In this document: one piece after another, positions 43,870-55,000 of the stretch | Numbering within the stretch: position 1 is the stretch's first letter | How the letters are laid out: each line of letters opens with the position of its first letter | Source of the DNA: Helianthus annuus | Taxonomy: Eukaryota; Streptophyta; Magnoliopsida; Asterales; Asteraceae | DNA length: 64,000 bases | Assembly: GCF_002127325.2 (NCBI RefSeq) | Contig: NC_035437.2 | Location: 161,795,408 to 161,859,407 of the forward strand | Reading direction: 5' to 3' | Position numbers and translations under genes: made by a program | The notes under the pieces: generated by a model | Told to the model about the DNA's origin: nothing | What the model saw: the letters and a program-made list of their open reading frames with translations, nothing else | The model's database searches: none

Positions 43870-45000
43870 TTAAAGCTAAACTAAAAAACTGAACTTGCTA
43901 TGATATAAAGTTAATCAAGATATAAACTCTTAACATCCTATTTTTTTATAAAAACTATTTTTAAAATTTTATAAAAATATAAATTTTTTATTTATATAAA
44001 AACATAAATTTGTTATATATATAAAAACAGAATTTAACAATTAAAGTTAATGGAGTAAAACGTACTTACGAGTCAACAATTGTTTTTTATTTTTTATTTT
44101 TATAAAAATAAAAATTTTAAACTTAAAGTTTATTGGATGAGTACCATGTGGATATTTAAAAAAAGTTATGAACTTTAAAGAATAAAATTACAAACTTTAT
44201 CATTTAACCAACAAAATAAACTTATTTTACAACTATAACAACTTATCTTTTATTTTATATCATTTGATTATTATTTTATTATTAAAAACGAAACTTTACA
44301 TGTGTAAAACAGTTTTTTTTAACTTTATTTATAAACAAATCATTTTATTTTTATAAAAAAAATAATTCTTTTATAAATATTTTTTGTAACAAGTAATATA
44401 AATAAAATATTTCAAAAATTTACAACCTTTACTAGATAAATACTAAATTGTGTTGCAATTTTTTAGAAACTATAAGTTCAACTATTAGTCAGTTTGAAAA
44501 TAACTCTTTACCAACTTAACTAGACACATAGTGAATTGTGTTGCATATTTTTAGGGATTATAAGTTAAAAGCAAACTCATATAGATAAGATTAGTTAGGA
44601 ACTAAAAGTCTGAACTTAGCATAATATAAAGTTAATAAAGATATAAACTCTGAACATCCTATTTTTTTTTATAAAAAACTGTTCTTAAAATTTTATAAAA
44701 ATATGAATTTTTTATATATGTAAAAAAACGAAATTTAACAATTTAAGTTAAAGGTCTAAAACATACTTACGAGTCAAATACTATTTTATATTTTTATAAA
44801 AACAAAAATTTTAAACTTAAAGTTTATTAGATAAGTACTATGTGGATATTTAAAAAAAGTTATGAACTTTAAACAATAAAATTATACTTTATAATTTAAC
44901 CAATAAAATAAACATACTTTACAATTATAACAACTTTTATTTTTTGTCTTTTGATTATTAATTTTTATAAAAAAAAAACAAAACTTTACATATGTGTAAC
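43870..45000 (+). repeat. Direct duplication inside the Helitron
   Basis: 43870-44300 and 44595-44990 share long near-identical stretches, for example ATATAAAGTTAATMAAGATA, CATCCTATTTTTTT and TTAAACTTAAAGTTTATT. The offset is about 720 bp. Confidence 0.7.
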
Positions 45001-45635
45001 ACTTATGACACATATCCACCACAATAATGTTTTCATAAATATTATACGAATAAGAAAACTACAAGAAACAAGTGCCGCAATGCAAAATGTCACCCCCGCC
45101 GTATCGCGCGGGCATCATACTAGTAAAAAAAATAAGAATGAAACAATGTTAGAGTATTAAAATTGTGTCACATACGGCACCATGTTTACTTAGCTATTAA
45201 GTATAAAGATGTTGAACTCTTTAAATCCTAAAATATTATGCTTTTACGATCGAAACTTCATACTTTCTCTTGAATTAGATTTTGTAAAAACCTTTCGAAG
45301 TGCTTATAAAATCATTATAAATTTTCTATATAATTTTCTTTTAGGGGACGGGGCACTCTCACGAGTACACTTCCCGGATTTCTTCTTGTGCCACAACATC
45401 ATCGCCACCCTTAAGGGTAGGGCTGGCGGGTTATTCAAACGGGTAGGAGAACCCGTGGATTTGGTGTGGTTTGCGAGGTCAATATGACCGTTCCATGTTT
45501 GACCACTGCTTTGAAAATAAAAACAAATAACTTCCTCTATTTAACTCACTCTTTTTTAATCCAACCAATTCCATCATTTTACCACACAAAACTCTCTCAA
45601 CTTTCGCCTTATTTCTCTACTAAAAAATATTTCAA

Positions 45636-46294
45636 ATGGCAAGGATACCATCAGGGCCGGCCCCGAGAATTCGTGTACCTTGTTCGAACTCGAAAAAACG
45701 TGTCCTTAGGCCTTAAAGAAATTGGGTATTAGGCGATCTAAACCTAATGACAATGGGCTAATAACTAATCCAAACCATAAAAATAGTTTTATAAACGGGC
45801 CTATGTTAGTTTTAATATGGGTATACCCTATTAATTTAGTTTTTTACATATAATTATCGAGTTTTTTTTTACAATAATGTGCCATTCGAAATATAGGGCC
45901 CTGGCCGGTGGTCCTCTCCGCCCACCTTCAAGGCCGACCATGGATACCATGGACCAAAGAAGAAGAAGATGAGGAGGAGGAGGAGATTGCGTTGGCTACA
46001 TCTTGGCTCTCAACCCTTCATGATGCAACGCCTCCTAATGCAAGGGCTTCGTTTTGGAACGAGGGTATTCAACGTTTTTGTTTTCATATTGGTGAGACCA
46101 ACCAAACTGAGAATGAACTTAATTCACGTTTTACGAATATCTGGTGGAAGAGTTCAAGATTTGATGTGGTGTTCAACAGTGTGGAAAATCCTGAGGGAGA
46201 GCTCACGGAAGATGACGTGATTAAAGTGGCCCTCGTCGACTACAAACATACGTACGCTCGTCACTTAAACACGTTTTGGCGTGACAAATTATAA
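45636..46294 (+). pseudogene. Myb/SANT (trihelix-like) ORF split by a MITE
   Basis: The ATG at 45636 opens MARIP, then the frame is interrupted by the MITE at 45652-45942. It resumes with WTKEEEDEEEEEIALATSWL, ASFWNEGIQRFCFHIGE, TENELNSRFTNIWWKSSRFD and YARHLNTFWRDKL, stop at 46294. The spaced tryptophans (W..., FW, IWW, FW) fit the Myb/trihelix DNA-binding protein associated with PIF/Harbinger elements and related plant proteins. Apart from the MITE it appears open throughout. Confidence 0.82.
45652..45942. mobile_element. hAT-type MITE, copy 2
   Basis: 291 bp with CAGGGCCGGCC at the start and, inverted, CATGGTCGGCC at the end. The 8-bp target duplication GATACCAT is exact on both sides (45644-45651 and 45943-45950). 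It inserted into codon 6 of the Myb-like ORF. Confidence 0.93.
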
Positions 46295-46466
46295 GGATGA
46301 TTGTTTAATTTTATGTTGAATTATATAATTTTAATTTCTATGATTAATTATGTAATGTTTAATTTTTATGTTGAATTATAATGTTTACGTGACTTTATTA
46401 AAATTAAAAAAAAAATAGTCTATAGTATAGGTAAGGCGTCGCCAATCTTTGGTGCCCCTTCCCCCC

Positions 46467-46941
46467 TTAGTACACTTTGCAACGCCTTCGGTTGTAATTT
46501 ATACTTGTTTATCTTTTTTCCATGTAAATATCTTACATAAATTGTGTGCTTATTTATATTCTTCAGTTATCTTGTTAGAAAATATCTGTACAAATTCAAG
46601 ATTTTATTTTTTTTTGAAATGTAATTTTCATTCACAAAGCCAACCCAAAACAAAGGCGGCAATAGACAGACACATTTAAGATTTTATTGAAACGCTATAA
46701 AATGGGCAAAGACTTTATAGTTGACTCGTGTGTGAACCGTTTCACGGACCAAATGATAAATAGAAAGGACATATAGATGGTGGGACTTGAAGGAGTTAGA
46801 AAGGCCACTTATTTTAACTCTAGATGGTATTATTTTGTTTCATAGATTGTTAGATGTAGTACATTGATGAAATCAAATAACATTAAATGCTCTAGTTATT
46901 CTAGACTCTAACATGCTACATTTTACTACAAGTATTCTTAA
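46467..46941. other. Spacer between two DNA elements
   Basis: AT-rich; no gene was recognised. Confidence 0.4.
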
Positions 46942-46944
46942 TAA

Positions 46945-47274
46945 GGTAATGCGTAGTGGGGCTTTATATGGCGTCATTTTCTCTTATAACGCCTGGCACA
47001 CTATTACGGACGGCGTTATGAGGCAAAAAAAGTGGGGGAGCGCGATCTATATAGCGCTGGTATGGGGGAAGTTTTCAAAATTTGGACCAATCAAATTTAA
47101 GCAGGGTTTTTTTATAATTAATTAATAAAATTGAAAATTATTAAATAGGTTATGATGGGTAGGGGCTTTATGACTACGGGCTCTAATGATATAACGTCCC
47201 ATAAAGCCCCGTATGACGTGGCACGACACGTGTCGCATAACGCCCCACAAAGGGCTTTATGACTACACATGGCC
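46945..47274. mobile_element. Tourist-like MITE (PIF/Harbinger)
   Basis: 330 bp, TAA on both flanks (46942-46944 and 47275-47277). The ends are GGTAATGCGTAGT and, inverted, GGCCATGTGTAGT. The interior is rich in GGGCTTTATG and CATAACGCC words. Confidence 0.65.
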
Positions 47275-47514
47275 TAAATATTAAGAAGATCTTTTGTAGT
47301 TATTAAGCTATCATTATATTATATCTTAGCCCCATATCCACTATCATTCTTCATCTTTTATCATATATTCATCATTCACCATTCATCATGTTTTTAATTT
47401 TTAATAATACAAACCCTTTTTAATAGACAAACAACATTCTCATTCATCACCAAAAAAAGTACAACAATCCAGAGGCTAGCAACACACTAGACCCAACCCC
47501 CTTACATCTTCACT

Positions 47515-47600
47515 CAGTGCCAGCCCTAAGAATTCAGGTGCCTTGTACGAGTCCGGAAAAAACATGCCCCAAATGCCTTAATGAAATAGATAATGTAAGC
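47515..47600. mobile_element. hAT MITE, truncated copy
   Basis: CAGTGCCAGCCCTAAGAATT and the following ~80 bp match the left end of the MITEs at 36839 and 45652. The right end is absent. Confidence 0.6.
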
Positions 47601-47659
47601 TATTTTTTGCCGCTCATTGTTATTATTTATTTATTTAGTTTTTTAAACCAAAATGGGTA

Positions 47660-47916
47660 AATTAATAAAAGTTCCAACCATATGGCCTAACTCTCCAATA
47701 AAAAGTGTTGTTACTAAAAGTTATAAATTAATAAAACAACAACAATAAATTAAAGGTTTTGCATTATTATATGTGATTAGCAAAGTTAAATTAATAAATG
47801 AAAACAAACAAAAAATAAAGCTCCAAGGCGAAACCCTCCAATAAAACGTGTTGTTATTAAAATTATAAATCAATAAAAGAACAACATTAATTTAGAGGTT
47901 TTGCCTTATTATATGT
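47660..47916 (+). repeat. Imperfect direct duplication
   Basis: About 115 bp repeated at 47665-47772 and 47812-47916 (CTCCAATAAAAMGTGTTGTTA...GGTTTTGCMTTATTATATGT). Confidence 0.65.
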
Positions 47917-47917
47917 A

Positions 47918-49179
47918 CTAGGTTAGAACCCCGTGTATTACACGGGTTGAATAAATGTAATTTTAGATAATAGATAATAAAAAGTTATATTTTATGAACT
48001 ACGTATACTCTACGGGTTAAATAAATGTAATTTTATATATCAAATAATAAAAAAAAGTTACATCTTTAAAAACCATGTGTATTACACAGATGAAATAAAT
48101 GTAATTTTGTATACTAAATACTAAAAACGTCGTATCTTTAAAAAACCCGTGTATAATCAGATTGAATAAATCTAACAAATAATAAAAAATTACATCCTTA
48201 AAAACCTCGTATATTACACGTGTTGAATAGATTACACGGATTGAATAAATACAATTTTATATACTAAATAAAAAACAATATATTTTTAAAAACCTCATTT
48301 ATTACACATATTGGGTAAATATAATTTTATATATTAAATAATAAAAAAATTATATCTTTAACAACCTCGTTTATTGTGCGGGTTGAATAAATGTAATATT
48401 ATATACCAAACAATAAAAAAAGTTATATTTAAAAAAGGAAAAATTACAAGTTTTGTCCTTTATCTTAATACCAGTTATCAGGCGGTGTCCAATTTAACGA
48501 ATCTTGATAAGTTTTGCCCTTTACAACGAAGTTTGTTGCACGTTTTGTCCTTTAGGCTTAACCCAGTTAGATTTTCTTGTTAAATCTTGTCATCCAAGGG
48601 TATTTTAGTCTTTTTACCCATTTATTTAATATTATTTGAAAGAATAAAACAAAATCTTTTAGTGTTGACTCTTGAAATAAAGTTATATTTTAAAAAAACT
48701 CTGTCTATTATACGGGTTGAATAAATCTAATTTTATATAACTAATAATAAAAAAAGTTATAATTTTAAAAATCATATGTATTACACGGGTTACGTCTATG
48801 TAACCAAATAAAAAATTTACACCCGCTATTACATTTATTAAAAATAGCAACATAATCGCCCCGTGTTGAATATAATAAATATTTACCAACCCGACTAAAT
48901 TCGAATATTTTGTCAATAAATTATCAATATTATTATGTTAGATGTAATATAACCTGTGTATATTATATTGATATACATTTTAAATTATTTAGTATTTTAA
49001 TTGTAAGATATATATTTTTTTTAAATAAATAAAGATCATATATCGGATAAAATTTAATTAATATTTAATAATTTAAATTAAATAATAATTATTTACAATT
49101 AAGAATGGTCTAGAATCATGACAAGTGTCCTTTTATTGGTTTCTTTTATTGGTTTCTTTTATTGTATAGTAAGTATAGA
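47918..49179 (-). mobile_element. Minus-strand Helitron with internal repeats
   Basis: On the minus strand it begins TCTATACTTACTATACAATA at 49179. It ends with the hairpin CCCGTGTAATACACGGG and GTTCTAACCTAG followed by T at 47918. The base before the TC is G rather than A. Its 3' half (47930-48420 and 48680-48800) is a series of ~60-75 bp imperfect units around ACGGGTTGAATAAATGTAAT. The repeat at 48432-48625 is nested inside. Confidence 0.75.
48432..48625. repeat. Nested TTTTGTCCTTTA-type repeat
   Basis: Contains AGTTTTGTCCTTTATCTTAA, CAGGCGGTGTCC and ACGTTTTGTCCTTTAGGC. It looks like a common low-copy MITE-like plant repeat. It interrupts the tandem units of the Helitron. Confidence 0.45.
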
Positions 49180-49770
49180 CTTAGCAAAATCAAACTAATA
49201 AAAAAAAACAAACAAATAGTAAGAGAATGTAAAAGAACCTTTGAAACTTTGAAAACATAATAAAGAGTATGGGAATCATGAAGAGCACATGAGTCGAACC
49301 AGGCTCTGTTGCATAACTAAGAAGCACTCTAAGAATATGTGTAGTAGTAAGGGAAGATAATGCTTCTATCTTTGGGCGTTTTACGTCATGTGACGGTCCA
49401 GTAAGCATGTGGGCATTGTGGGGCACTATGTTAAAAAGGGTGTAATGGGTTTGAAATCTTGTGGGGCATTATATTCTAATAGAATTAAATAAAAAATAAA
49501 AATAAAACCCATAAAAAATGTTATTGGCCAAAGATAAAGTTCAAGGCGTTAAAAAAGCACGCTTCACCCATTTTTTCAAAAAAAAAAAAAAAACGCCCCA
49601 GGGGGCGGTTAACGGGCGTTGTTGGGCATTTTCTTGGGGAGGGGGGAGGGCAAAAAACTCTCCACTACGGGTAGTCTAACCACCAAGGAGTTGAACCAGG
49701 CTATGTTGCACAACAAGCATCACTATAACCACCAAGGTAAGTCTAATTTTTGTTGGAACACCAACTTAAA

Positions 49771-49776
<6 letters not shown>
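49180..49776. other. Unclassified repeats with GGGGCATT/GCGCCC words
   Basis: Contains an A-run at 49577-49592, then GCCCCAGGGGGCGGTTAACG and an inverted GGGGCGTT-type composition, suggesting decayed MITEs. No gene was found. Confidence 0.35.

Positions 49777-49811
<35 letters not shown>
49777..49811. repeat. (TA)n microsatellite
   Basis: About 17 TA units. Confidence 0.95.
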
Positions 49812-49817
<6 letters not shown>

Positions 49818-49821
49818 TTGT

Positions 49822-49891
49822 TTTTGTAGTGTCCCTCGGGAAAACGAGCCTCGGCCGGGGGTGCGGCTCACCACCCCCAGAGCCGGCCCTG
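49822..49891 (-). mobile_element. hAT MITE end fragment
   Basis: Ends AGAGCCGGCCCTG, the inverted form of the CAGGGCCGGC terminus. The adjoining GCCTCGGCCGGGGGTGCGGC is a diverged version of the family. Confidence 0.35.
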
Positions 49892-50289
49892 TTTTCACCC
49901 ATTACAAGAGTAAGTAATCATACAAACTTATTCAGGTACATCAAAGATCACCCATTTAGGGGACCCGGGGTGCTCAGACCCTTGCCTTTGAGTACCCCTT
50001 ACCCGCAGGCTGCAAACTGCTACCGGTCCTACGGGTTGTACCCTGAGGGTAGGGGTTGGTCTTTGTGGAAGCCATGGTGTAAAATGGTGGGGTTCATGTT
50101 TTAGTGGTGCCACCAAATTGGATAGTTTAGGGTAGTGGATGATCAAAGTGAGTGACGTGAAGCAAGGAGATTGGAGGGAGTTAGAGTACCCGGTCTGGGC
50201 ACCTCCTCCCCTTTACTCCATTCCATTGTGTAGCGTTTCGCCCTACTTTTGACCCATAAGAAGGTCGTTGCTTGCACTTCCCCAAAAAA

Positions 50290-50770
50290 TCTTGTAGATA
50301 TTAACACATTTGCCGCTAAAGATAAGGTCGTTCCTTACTTTCCATATTCTCCAACATGTTGCCAAAATAACGATTTGTATAAGTCTTTTTTTGTTCTTTG
50401 AGATCATCAATGTTTGTGAAGCTTCACCAAGTCTTTCATAGAAAAAGCAAAAACTTGCAATATTTTACGCCATGTACTCACCTTTTGCCACACCATCGAC
50501 ACCACGTAACAAGATGTAAAAAAAAAGAGTCGTGTCCTCATCATGTTCACTACATAGTTTACATGCAGCCAAGCCATGATGAATACCCCGTTTCTTCACC
50601 CGTTGAGCGTTGATAACCGATCTTGAACACCACGCCACCAAAAAAATGTTCACTTTTTTAGTCACCCATTCAAAAGGGTAATATGGTACCGCATGCCTGG
50701 ATAAGAGGCCTGGCATTAGACAACTGAGAAATGGTCGTCCGCACCCAGAACCCAAACCCATCTATCTGCT
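50290..50770 (-). pseudogene. LINE 3' remnant with zf-RVT domain
   Basis: Minus-strand reading VNIFLVAWCSRSVINAQRVK, KRGIHHGLAACKLCSEHDED then TTLF matches the zinc-binding domain at the end of plant L1-type reverse transcriptases (A..L..RGI......C.LC......HLF). A further in-frame-like stretch RNDLIFSGK is seen near 50330. It is frameshifted and lacks the polymerase core. Confidence 0.7.
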
Positions 50771-50799
50771 CGAACGCCCAACAATGTTCCCTGAGTTAA

Positions 50800-51441
50800 A
50801 TCCACCAACCTGCTAAGTTGAACTCGTTCGGTTCTTGTCCTTGAAAATTATATTATTATTCACTTGCCGTCCAATTCATAGTGGGAGAGAAGGCGATGTT
50901 GCGGGGAATGGTTTACGCTCGGGGACTCTTACTGTCGAGCCACAAGGGGGTCGTGGTGTATAACACATGCCCTTATGAACATGAGCATGAATGTGTTAGC
51001 ATTGGCATCTTGATGACTTTTATGTTGAAAAAGTTTGTGTTGAAAATTGGGTGTACAAATTTGGACTTAGGTGGCATTTTGTTAAATTTACTTACACACC
51101 TGACTGTCACAACGATTTTCAAATAGAAAGTTTTACTGTGTAAGTATATGTTAGGAAGTTTTACTATGAAGTATATGGTTTGCGCTTACCAATGACAATG
51201 ACTTAGGAATAGAACGTATCAAGTTAATTTACGTGTATTATGTGTGTATGTTAATAATCTTACGTGGTTAAAAGTTTCACAAAATAGTTCGAGTTAATTA
51301 CACATATGGGTCCTGTGATTTATACCTAATTTCGCCTTTGGGTACTAACTTTTTTTTAACATGTTTAGGTTCTATGGTTTCAATTTTGTAACACATTTGG
51401 GTACTAACACCAAAATTAGTTAATTAATGACTAAAATACCT
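50800..51441. other. Unassigned sequence before the copia LTR
   Basis: An open stretch at 50881-51126 has no recognisable family. The end contains TTTGGGTACTAAC repeats. No gene was called. Confidence 0.35.
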
Positions 51442-52024
51442 GAAAGGCCTCCTAATCCAAGATCTCACTCACCCAAAGCAACCAACAGGTGTGCGGAATC
51501 CACCTGATGATCAACCACTGTAGATGAACACAAGAATGCAAGGATTTGAGAGAGAAATCAAGAATACACTGAGTATTCTTGATGAAGATGAATGACGTCA
51601 CACAAAGCGCCGCCAGACAAAAAGCACAATGATTAGGGCACAGAAATTCACACAGAAATCGTTACCTTGTCTATTCCATATTAAAGTATATATACAAGGT
51701 GAATCTCAGACTTTCCTCACCAAATAGAAAGTCTGAACAAAACATAAAGCACAAAGCCTTACTACAAAACTCAGACAAACCAAGACTAAACAAACTCAGA
51801 CAAGACTAGTCCAAATAAACTCTGTCTAAAATTAAACTCTTTCCAAATAAACTCTATGCAAATAAACTCTTTCTACAAAACCTTCTAGAAGCTCTTCCAT
51901 TAAACTCTTTCTAGAAAACCTTCTAGAAGCTCTTCAAATAAACTCTTTCTAAACTTTGGACAATGTTCAATAAAGACCCTTGATGTTGGAAGCCTTGCAC
52001 TTATCACCCAAAAGTGCATTAACA
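51442..52024 (-). repeat. 3' LTR of the copia element
   Basis: On the minus strand it starts TGTTAATGCACTTTTGGG after the polypurine tract. It contains CTCAGACAAGACTAG-type words and GGATTCCGCACACCTGTTGG near its end, and probably ends ...GGCCTTTCA at 51442. The outer boundary is estimated from a CA end. Confidence 0.7.
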
Positions 52025-52026
52025 AA

Positions 52027-52036
52027 CTCCCCCTTG
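52027..52036 (-). other. Polypurine tract of the copia element
   Basis: The minus strand reads CAAGGGGGAG, followed by TTTGTTAATGCAC. The same arrangement is seen at 19111-19125 on the plus strand. Confidence 0.85.
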
Positions 52037-52069
52037 ATCAGTGCATGGTCTTCATTGAACTTGAGATCT

Positions 52070-55000
52070 TCAATTCCTCTTTGAAAAGTCGCTACCTGCC
52101 CAGACATGGTTCTTCACACAGAACTGGACCACCTTGATGAACTGGTCCGCAAGAACTCGATCCTCTGCATTGTATTTCAGGGGCAGGCGACGAAGCTTCT
52201 TCAAGTGTCCTTCCCTCAAGTTTGCGAGCCAAATCGGATCCAGTATCTTTGCAATCTCCTCCGCCACATTCGTCTCAGTAATCACGGCTTCCCCAGTTTT
52301 TCCATTGAGGTACCAATACCCTATTTTATCAAACTTATTGAGATCGAACTTTCTCATAGGGATTTCACGAAGGCAACTCGATGGTGGGTAAACCACTTTC
52401 CATTCCTCTTTTCCAGTGAACTTATTCAGATATTTAACCCCTTGACCGACAGCTGGCTTGAACAGCTTCCACTTGCTCTCACGACTTTCAGCAACCAAAT
52501 GAGGAATCAAACCTCTGATAATAGCCACGTTTGTGTGGTTGTTGAGGTCAAGTTGAGCGATGTGATGAAGATCACGTGCGGGAAGAGTCTGAAGATCCTT
52601 AGCCCTAGGCCTGAAGTATTGAACTCCATCAGTCCTCTTAATCATCACCAAGCCATGCTGCTCGTCGAAATCCCAACTGCGAATTTGACCCGAGTACTCG
52701 CCTTTAGTCGATAGGTATCTCTTCCTTTGCGTGTCATCTGGAAGAACCCTAAACCATCGGCGAGCTGCCGCACTAACTTCTTCGGGAACTCGTAGTGGGT
52801 TGAAGATTTCTTCAGGCATTTCAACGCCAAAGACATAGCTTCTGAGAATATCACTGTTTACCGGCAAGAACTCATACTGAATTGACTTCCCTTTCGCAGT
52901 TTCAATAAAACTGAACTTGCCAGCCAAGTCATCATCTGTACGCCAATCCTCAAACGTTCCCTCAGCCACTTCTCCAGGCTCCAAAACTACTTCAGCAACA
53001 GCCTCTACAGGGCCCTTATCACCACCTGTAACTGCACCTGAGGACTCCCCCTCAACATGAGCCGGAGTCGCAGCTTCAGGAGCACGTGTACTCCTTGACT
53101 GCTCCCCCTGCTTTGATGCGTTGGGATCCTTGTCCTTATCAAGGTCTTCTCTGATTTTCTTGAGTTCATCCAATTTGCACTGAGCCTGGACTTGAAAATC
53201 AGAAGATGAACTCTCCCCCTGAGCAGCAAGGAGTGATACGAGACCTGTCACGACCCCGATAAGCCGATCCGTAGTACTAACCAAGGTCTGTTGACGAGCA
53301 GACATCGAAGCCTCTTGAGCTATGAACTTCCCCAACTGAATACTCTGAGCCTTGGATAGACGGAAAAGCTGGGCCAACTGTTGCTCTCGAGCTACATCCC
53401 TTTTCTTCAAGAGTTCAATTTCACTTTGCAGCGTAGAAAATTGAGTCTTGTGTTGAAACATGACCTTGGCTACATCTTGAAACTGATCACGAACAAACTC
53501 TTGAAAGTTCTGCTTTGTACCTGAACCGGATGGTCTCGAAGCAGAAACCGGAGCCGATCTAGGAGCAGGAGGTCTCGAACCAGACGGCTGAGCCCTGGAT
53601 GGCCTAGAACCTGAAGATGGCGACACTGGAGGACGTGAAGAAGCTTTCTTCCGTCGAACTGATGGCGGATTTTTACCAACAGCGGTCCTTGCACGTGTCC
53701 TCCCTGTCTCTGGATCTGGCAAATCAATAGGAGAAGTAGGCTGAACTGGCAAAGATGAACTTCCTGATAAAGCAAACACATTGCTCGTACCCGTCTGAGA
53801 TGATAAAGACTCAAATAGCGGTAGTACAGGAATAGGAGAAGACATAATCGGCGTATCCGGTAAAACGGACGTAGTCACACTGGTAGCTTCCACAAAGGAA
53901 GGGAATGGAAGCGGGGAAGACAGTGTCGGAGGAGCTACAGACAACTCCACATTAAGAAGACCTCTTGAGTCGGATGGAGCAGAACTGGATGTAACTGAAA
54001 CTGAGGCAACCATCGGACTAGAGGACTGAAAACCCGAAGCAGCGACACGTCGTCGCTTATACTTTATCCGCTTATACACTATCAAAGGAACTGAGGCACG
54101 AACCGTATCAAGGGTAGGACGTGGACGGTCCTCATCCACAACGGCATCCTCCATAGGTCGTTTCCCTTTGTTGACAGTACGGGAGGATGGACCTGCCTCT
54201 AAAGCAGCATCAAGCTCTAAAATCTCAGCATCAGTTTCTACAACAACCTTTGTTGCAGAAGACGTAGAAACCGGAACTGGAGCAGACACAGCTGCTTGAA
54301 TAGAAGTAACAGTAACTGGTTCAGAAATCACAGGCTCATGAACAGGTTCAGGCTCCTGAATAACCACCGGTGGTTGTTGAAGATCAACCTGAGGCTGAAC
54401 AACCACGGGCTCTTGAGTATCCCCAACAAAAATGTGATCGAAACCATCTCTAATGCTTAACCATTGCAAATCAGCGTCTGGATTGTAGTTGTCTTGAAGA
54501 ATAGCACCACACAGGGGAGTTAGAACTGGGCGTGCATCAGTTCTTTTGGACTCTTTAATCTTCGCACAATCCTTGAAAATACGATTACCCATCGGCTTTC
54601 CACCGTACGCAAGCAAGGTTCCTTCGAATGAAAGATTCGGCAACAAATGCCGAAAGATAATACAAAGAAATCGAGGATACAAAAGCATCAGTCGCTTGTC
54701 ATTCGCCTTTAGACCAATCTGCTGTTTGAGAGTTTGGAAAATCATTAGAGAAAAATTGTATGGCTGGTTATAAGGTAACCCGATCATTCCGGACACAAGA
54801 TCATTACTCATCGTGTCAGTTCCCGACTTTCGTGGAGCCAAACACTGCATCAACACATGAAAGAGAAATCTCCACTGCCCGAGAAACATTGGTTTGGAAA
54901 TCTCCTTTTTATCAAAAGAACCAGCATAACCGAAGGATCGAACTCCACGTTCCCGAATTTGACGCACATAACACGTGCCACCATAATCTAAGTCACCAAA

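Larger units (their letters stand above)
42145..45123 (+). mobile_element. Complete-looking non-autonomous Helitron, 2979 bp
   Basis: 5' end TCTATACTATATTATAATGC preceded by A. 3' end is a CCCCGCCGTATCGCGCGGG hairpin with GCATCATACTAG followed by T. Insertion between A and T, the 5' TC, the hairpin and CTAG all fit the superfamily. No Rep/helicase was seen. It carries a small three-exon gene and a ~400-bp internal duplication. Confidence 0.85.
45344..46466 (+). mobile_element. PIF/Harbinger-type element with Myb/trihelix ORF
   Basis: The ends are GGGGACGGGGCACTC at 45344 and, inverted, GGGGGGAAGGGGCACC at 46466. The target duplication is TTA (45341-45343 and 46467-46469), the usual TWA of this superfamily. 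It carries only the Myb-like ORF and no DDE transposase, and is itself interrupted by a hAT MITE. Confidence 0.72.

Noticed and set aside
45905..46294. Myb-like ORF starting inside the MITE
   Set aside because: The extended N-terminus is read from MITE sequence. The real start is the ATG at 45636, before the insertion.
52106..52714. 202-codon plus-strand ORF
   Set aside because: It is the antisense shadow of the accessory ORF, which has family members and sensible domain structure.
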